Source: Eucommia ulmoides
Lineage: Eukaryota; Streptophyta; Magnoliopsida; Garryales; Eucommiaceae
DNA length: 64,000 bases
Assembly: GCA_016647705.1 (NCBI GenBank)
Contig: JAENRU010000432.1
Location: forward strand, 682,001-746,000
Reading direction: 5' to 3'
In this document: positions 58,917-64,000 of the stretch, in pieces
Layout: every line of letters begins with the position of its first letter
Position numbering within the stretch: the stretch's first letter is position 1
Translations under genes and position numbers: made by a program
Notes under the pieces: generated by a model
The model's database searches: none
The model's input: the letters and a program-made list of their open reading frames with translations, nothing else
Told to the model about the DNA's origin: nothing

Positions 58917-61180
58917 GTTTAATGGCTATTTATAAAGCTTTGTATGTACATGAATTTCTCTTTTGCTTATGATGATAATGCGTTATTGTCCTTTTTCGTC
59001 TTTTTCAATGTTTTATCGTAAATACTGTTGAAATTATATTTTGTTGTTGGAATTGAATTGGCTTGTCGAAACAACGTTGGAAATTACAGGAACTGTGGAT
59101 GGAATTTCACTACGTATTTGGTTATTATGATACTTTTGGGTGAGTTTATTGTCAATCTAAAATGATGGGAACGAAACTACAATATAATTTGAATATGGGT
59201 AAATAATTATTTTTCGTACAATTTTTTTTTTATCTGTGTAGGATCAGGTGTTTTTTTATCTGATATGTTATACATTGTCATAAATACGATAGAAATGGAC
59301 GGAACGAGAGAAAATGAGCGGAAAAAATATTTACTTATTTAATTTACAATTTGGCCGTTATAAATTATAGATGTAAATAGGAAAATGATTAAAAAAAAAA
59401 TTATCGAATTAAAATGACCATATTACCCTTTGAAATTATTCAATAAATACAAATTGTAGTCCATGAATCAAGAAATTGATTAAATTTTGGTTGTCATTGT
59501 TTTTATGAAAGGGGGTTGTTAATTGTTATTGGATAATGCTTAATTTTTAAATTTTAAATTTTAAATTTTTATTAAATATATAGTTTTATTTTATTTTAGT
59601 ATTTATTAAATTTTTTAGTCATTACAAATTGATGAATTTAATTTCATTAATGTTAATTAAAAAATAAAAACAATAAATAAATAAAGGAATATTCGAAGAT
59701 AATCCCAATTTTAGGGAAAAATTGAAATGGGACATTGGCCCTTTTTTTTTTTTCTTTTTTGGGACAAAACATATAAAAAAATAATTATTAATATTTAAAT
59801 GTCAGAATTGTAGTTTAAAAAATCCTAATTAATTTTCATATACCTATCAATCATTCTTCCACCATCAACCTTACTTTTTTTTAGCACCACAAACATCAAC
59901 GGCCACCACCACATCCACCAACAACACTACCACCATCCGACAACATCACAGCGAATACATCGGATCTATCTCTATACCTCTAGTAGAAGCGGCGACGGCA
60001 ACTGTCCCACCCATCGTTGTGTCCAGATTTGGTTATTTTCGCTTAGATATAACCGTAACTTGACCTCCCTTCTCATCAGATTTGGAGACCCAATCTTTCA
60101 GATCTGGTTTGGACTTTTTATTTTATTTTATTTTAATCAGATCCAAAAATTTATTTATTTTTATTGTGGTCGTAGTCAATGTTTTTTGTTGTTTATATTT
60201 TTTGATATTTTTGATCGTATAATTTTGATATTTTCTTTGATTTGATCATTATTTGTTGTTATGATGTTGATGACAGTAATAATTAATATTTGTTGTGGGA
60301 TTTATAGTAATAGTGAATATTTATTGTCAGAGCGACAGTGATAGCGACTGTTTGCTGTGGCGGTGGGGATGCTAATGACGAATATTTACTGTGGCGGTGA
60401 TATGAAAACGTTTGTTGTTATGATGATGGTGGCCATAGCGAATATTTGTTGTGGTGACAGTTGTGGTAGTAACAAAATATATACTGTAAATTGTGATAAG
60501 GACTGTGATAAAGGACGGCGGATAGCGGTGATAACGAATATTTTTTATTTTATCATAGATGGATCCATGCCCATCGGAGCCCACAAGTAAAATTATTAAA
60601 CGGAATCAGAACCTATCCACATCAATGTCAAGTCTTTTAATTAAATAAATATAGATTAATCTAATTCTCGTTTTTTCAATTTCTATAAATAAATAAAGAT
60701 TATCATCAACGCCTTTTTTCAAGCAGAAGCATTTCGCTCTTGGGTGGGTGACCTCACTTTGTTTCATCCTAGGTTTTTCGAGGAATCCTTTGTTTCTTCA
60801 TCGTCAATCCGAAACAGAAGGTAACGCAAACGATCCAATTTATTTTTTTTTGCTCATTTTTCGTACTGTTTTGCTATTTTTTTTTTTAATTTTTCTTTTT
60901 TTTTTCCTTGATTTTTCTTGTCCATATTTGAATTATCCATAACCCTGAATACTACCTTATAAGAACCCTTATTGACTCTGTTTTTTTGCGTCTGATCTGG
61001 GTTTTTCTGGGTTTTCTGAAATTTTATGCGTTTCATTTTCTGGATATTTCCGATTCTTGAAAAAACTCAAAAACCCTTTTTAGGATTTATGGCGATTCGA
61101 GTGATGAACTGATTATTAATGTTTATTTTTATTATTTATTATTATATGTAGTAGCTTATATAGGCGTTGTATAATTTTGG
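58917..61180. other. intergenic spacer and MPA1 leader region, unit 2
   Basis: This parallels 45401-47808, including the spacer repeats at 60280-60540 and the leader exon ending 'gaaacagaag|gtaacgc' near 60820, so the second MPA1 copy keeps the same promoter-proximal sequence. No other gene was seen. Confidence 0.65.
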
Positions 61181-63903
61181 ATGATGGCTCGGTTGATTCT
61201 ACCTTGCAAAGGTTCAAGTTTGTCGAAGACATGTCTCTTGGGTTTGGTCGCCTCTGTTAATGTGATTACCCTATTTTGATTTTGATCTTCTCTCTCTCTC
61301 TCTCTCTCTTCTTGCATTTGTTACTTACTTCTGTGTGATTTAACATTCCAAGTTAGGGTTTGAGGGTGTTGAGTTTATCCCACATCTGATGTGGAAGGGA
61401 TTGGTGGGCAAGTTATAAGGGTAAGGGAAAGCGTCACCTTCACCTCACGAGCTAACTTTTGGGATTGAGGGAGGCCGAAGACCACCCTACACTACACGGA
61501 GCAGTAAGACCTGATGTGTAAGGGGGAGATTGTTGGGTTTGTCCCGCACTGGATGTGGAAGGGGATGTGGAAGGGGTTGGTGGTCATGTTATTAGTGTGA
61601 GGGAAAGCGTCAGCTAGCTTTTGGGGTTGAGAGAGGCCGAAGACCACCCTACACTACACGGAGCAGTAAGGCCTGATGTGTAAGGGAGAGATTGTTGGGT
61701 TTGTCCCGCACTGGATGTGGAAGAGGATATGAAAGGGGCTGGTGGTCATGTTATTAGTGTGAGGGAAAGCGTCAGCTAGCTTTTGCGGTTGAAAAAGGCC
61801 CAAAATCACCCTACACTGTTTGTTTCTCCAGTTGGGTTATGTAATTAGTTGAATCAATAAAATGAACGGAATTGTGGATACTATTTGTTTGTTTCCAAAC
61901 ACCCCCCTCACACACAGCCACACACAAAGGTTACCATAGTTGGAAACCTTGTTTTCTCTTGCTAATTTGACTGGCTGGTCATTTTTAATTGAAAGTCTCT
62001 CATGAATCTGTCCTTATTTTTTTCGTTTTTGGGTTGTCTGTGATATTGCAGCTTCAGGCTACTTGTCGTGTTAACTCTGTTGGGCATTCGGCGAGGAGTA
62101 TCAGGCAATACTTTAGTTCCAAGGTTTGAACGAGAACGGGAAAATTCTTTCCTTTTTTTAAAGGTTTTTATTATGCTTTATTCAAGATTTTGAAGTTCTC
62201 ACCACTTAATTGTTTTTTATTTTTCTAGGTTGTACACCTGAAGGATTATCGTTTCCCATATTACCCTTTACCGTTATCTGCTGTAAGTTGTTAGGTAGCA
62301 ATTGCCGTTTGGTTGTATGAAATTTTGAATCCTTGGAAATCGTTCATTTCTAATTTCTATTCTGAAGCTCTAATTCCTTGAAACCAAACACTACCTAACA
62401 ATTTTTTTTTTTCATCTTGTTTTTTTAAAAAAAAAATCTCTTTTAGAGTTCTACGCAAACAAGTAGAAGGCTAATTTGTTCGGTAGCAACTGAAACCTTA
62501 CCAAAACAAGTTGAAGAATCAGGAATGGAGACACCGAAAGAAATATTCCTTAAAGATTACAAATTGCCCGATTACTACTTTGAGACGGTATATGATCTGT
62601 TAAACGATATATATATATATTCTTGTTTGTAAATTCAATAAGCATTATTTTAATCTTTTTATTGACCCTGCGTAGGTGGATTTGAAATTTTCTCTGGGTG
62701 AGGAAAATACGATTGTTAGTGCTAAAATAACGGTTTACCCCAGGGTCGAAGGTAGTTCTATAATCTTCTCTCTATTTGTATTACATAATAATAGTAATAG
62801 TAATAATAATAATTTTACTTTATTGGTAATCGTTTCTATCTCTCTTTCTCTCTATATATATGCATATATATATACATATGTTATATATATATATATGTAC
62901 ATATATTATATATGTGTACATATGTACATATATACCTAAAGGGCAACCCAGTTCTATAAAGCTTCCGCTACGCCTGGGGTCTAGGGAAGGTCGAACCACT
63001 TGGGTCTCTCTCTCTCTATATATATATATTGTAAATTGTAAATTGGTTGGATTGAGTAGAGAAGACATAATAAATCTTCTCTCGCAAAAATAGCCACATT
63101 TTTAATCTTGAAATTTGGCATTTGTTTTGATTTTCAAAGTAGCTTTACAAAATTATTGTTCATGGCTAATCGATCTTCATCAATAGGTTCTTCTTCTCCA
63201 TTGGTCTTGGACGGACAAAATTTGAAGCTTCTATGGGTTAAGGTCAATGGCAAGGAGCTGAAGGTGTGTTATATATACACAATGTTCTTTTGTGTTTGCG
63301 TGAGCTATTTCAAAAATAAACTCGGTTTAGAAAAGGGATTTGTATTCGTTTCTTAAGAAAAATTTACATTTTTTTTAAATCAAATTGTTAGAAACAGTCT
63401 CTCTTTGTACACAGGGGTACAGTTGCTTACATCTGACTCTCTCAGACCCCGCAAGGTCGGGAGCCTTTATGCACTGGACTGTCTTTTTTGTGAATCAAAG
63501 GAATTTGTATTCTTTTCTTAAGGAAAATTTTCAAATTTCATTTTCTAAATCAAGTTCACTTTTCAAACACCTTGCGCAAACACACTCTTAATGGTTCTAT
63601 TTTCACTCTTAAAGGTTCTATTTTCTTGTGGGTTTTGATTTACCCATCATTTAAAATCAATTATTGTAATAATTCTTTAAATACCACAATTATTTCATAT
63701 CAAATTTTATAGAACAAAATAATCAATTTTTTTTAGGAATTTACGTATTAAATTCTAACCGAAAAAACTCTTTTTTTTTTTTGTCTCAGGAGGATGAGTT
63801 TAAATTGGATTCCCGTCATCTGACTCTGCTATCTCCACCTAGTAGCAAATTTACACTTGAAACCCTAACTGAGATATGTCCACAGAAGAACACGTCATTA
63901 GAG
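61181..63903 (+). CDS. MPA1: second MPA1-type aminopeptidase gene, N-terminal part (window-truncated)
   Basis: Seven coding exons are visible: 61181-61261, 62052-62123, 62229-62282, 62447-62587, 62676-62751, 63187-63263 and 63790-63903, each the same length as its partner in the first copy, all in frame and with intact splice sites. The start reads MMARLILPC where copy 1 has MIGRLILPC, and exon 3 has a Gln-to-Leu change (VVHLKDY). No stop or frameshift is present, so nothing here shows it to be a pseudogene. The zinc site and the catalytic part lie beyond the window. Transit peptide and leader structure are as in copy 1. Confidence 0.85.
61367..61815 (+). mobile_element. TRIM/LTR-like repeat array, duplicated copy in second MPA1 intron 1
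   Basis: Units start at 61367, 61530 and 61693 with TGTTGAG/TGTTGGG, matching the array at 48000-48438 with scattered changes; it was present before the segmental duplication. Confidence 0.6.
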
Positions 63904-64000
63904 GTAAAAAGGCCCTTCATACGCCTTTTGTATCTTCTGTATTATAAATCAGAACGGTGTGGGTTCCACACAATAATTTTTGTCAATAGAACGGTTGAGA

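Larger units (their letters stand above)
58684..64000 (+). repeat. segmental tandem duplication, unit 2 (continues past the window)
   Basis: It begins at 'gggcgcgggcgtgggcgc' and matches unit 1 from 45171 on, in the same order and orientation to the last base of the window (64000 corresponds to about 50651). It is ~160 bp shorter over this stretch, mostly because a ~230-bp piece after UBC and part of an (AT)n run are missing. Confidence 0.9.

Overview
The window is nuclear DNA of a flowering plant, most likely a eudicot; the species cannot be named from it. Reasons: genes are split by AT-rich GT-AG introns, the five recognisable protein families are typical plant ones, and the spaces hold plant-type mobile elements (Ty1-copia, a solo LTR, TRIMs, an Au SINE and other tRNA-type SINEs, RTE-type LINE tails, Harbinger-like and other MITEs, an Ac-like hAT). 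No bacterial operons, CRISPR arrays, rRNA or tRNA genes were seen.

Layout. 1-9.2 kb: a duplicated small exon of unknown gene, then degenerate elements (MITEs, a copia gag relic, a LINE tail, a possible foldback element). 9.2-14.1 kb: a SAP30-function-related (AFR-type) gene of the Sin3 histone-deacetylase complex, six coding exons, 225 aa. 14.4-18.7 kb: a broken, reverse-oriented Ty1-copia element with a short 5' LTR and no recognisable gag. 20.6-21.7 kb: a 348-bp tandem array carrying G-boxes, directly upstream of an RHB1A-like RING-H2 E3 ligase gene (23.3-27.7 kb, 213 aa, introns full of SINE and LINE pieces). 28-29.8 kb: a tandem duplication with copied filler DNA. 30.2-33.5 kb: an ARID/ELM2-type chromatin protein gene (643 aa) with a coding minisatellite. 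35.5-41.5 kb: a three-level nest (MITE, then solo LTR, then an hAT transposon with TIRs and an 8-bp target-site duplication), followed by a Harbinger-like MITE. 42.8-45.4 kb: a ubiquitin-conjugating E2 gene (UBC4/5/6 type, 183 aa). 47.8-57.8 kb: a 33-exon gene for a PepN-type M1 aminopeptidase (MPA1-like, 982 aa). 58.7-64 kb: the start of a second copy of the block that begins just before the last UBC exon, giving an orphan UBC exon and a second MPA1 gene that runs off the window.

The genes do not form a pathway. Two act in ubiquitin transfer (E2 and E3), two in chromatin repression (AFR-like and ARID/ELM2), and one in peptide turnover; their proximity looks incidental. The most notable observations are the ~13.5-kb tandem duplication that yields two MPA1 genes, a 5-nt microexon next to the exon that encodes the catalytic tyrosine of MPA1, the G-box tandem array upstream of the E3 gene, and the nested element with C-to-T type nonsense mutations. 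I found no evidence of an entirely new biological system.

Exon boundaries were read by eye from splice sites, reading-frame continuity and family similarity. They give uninterrupted frames but have not been tested against transcripts.
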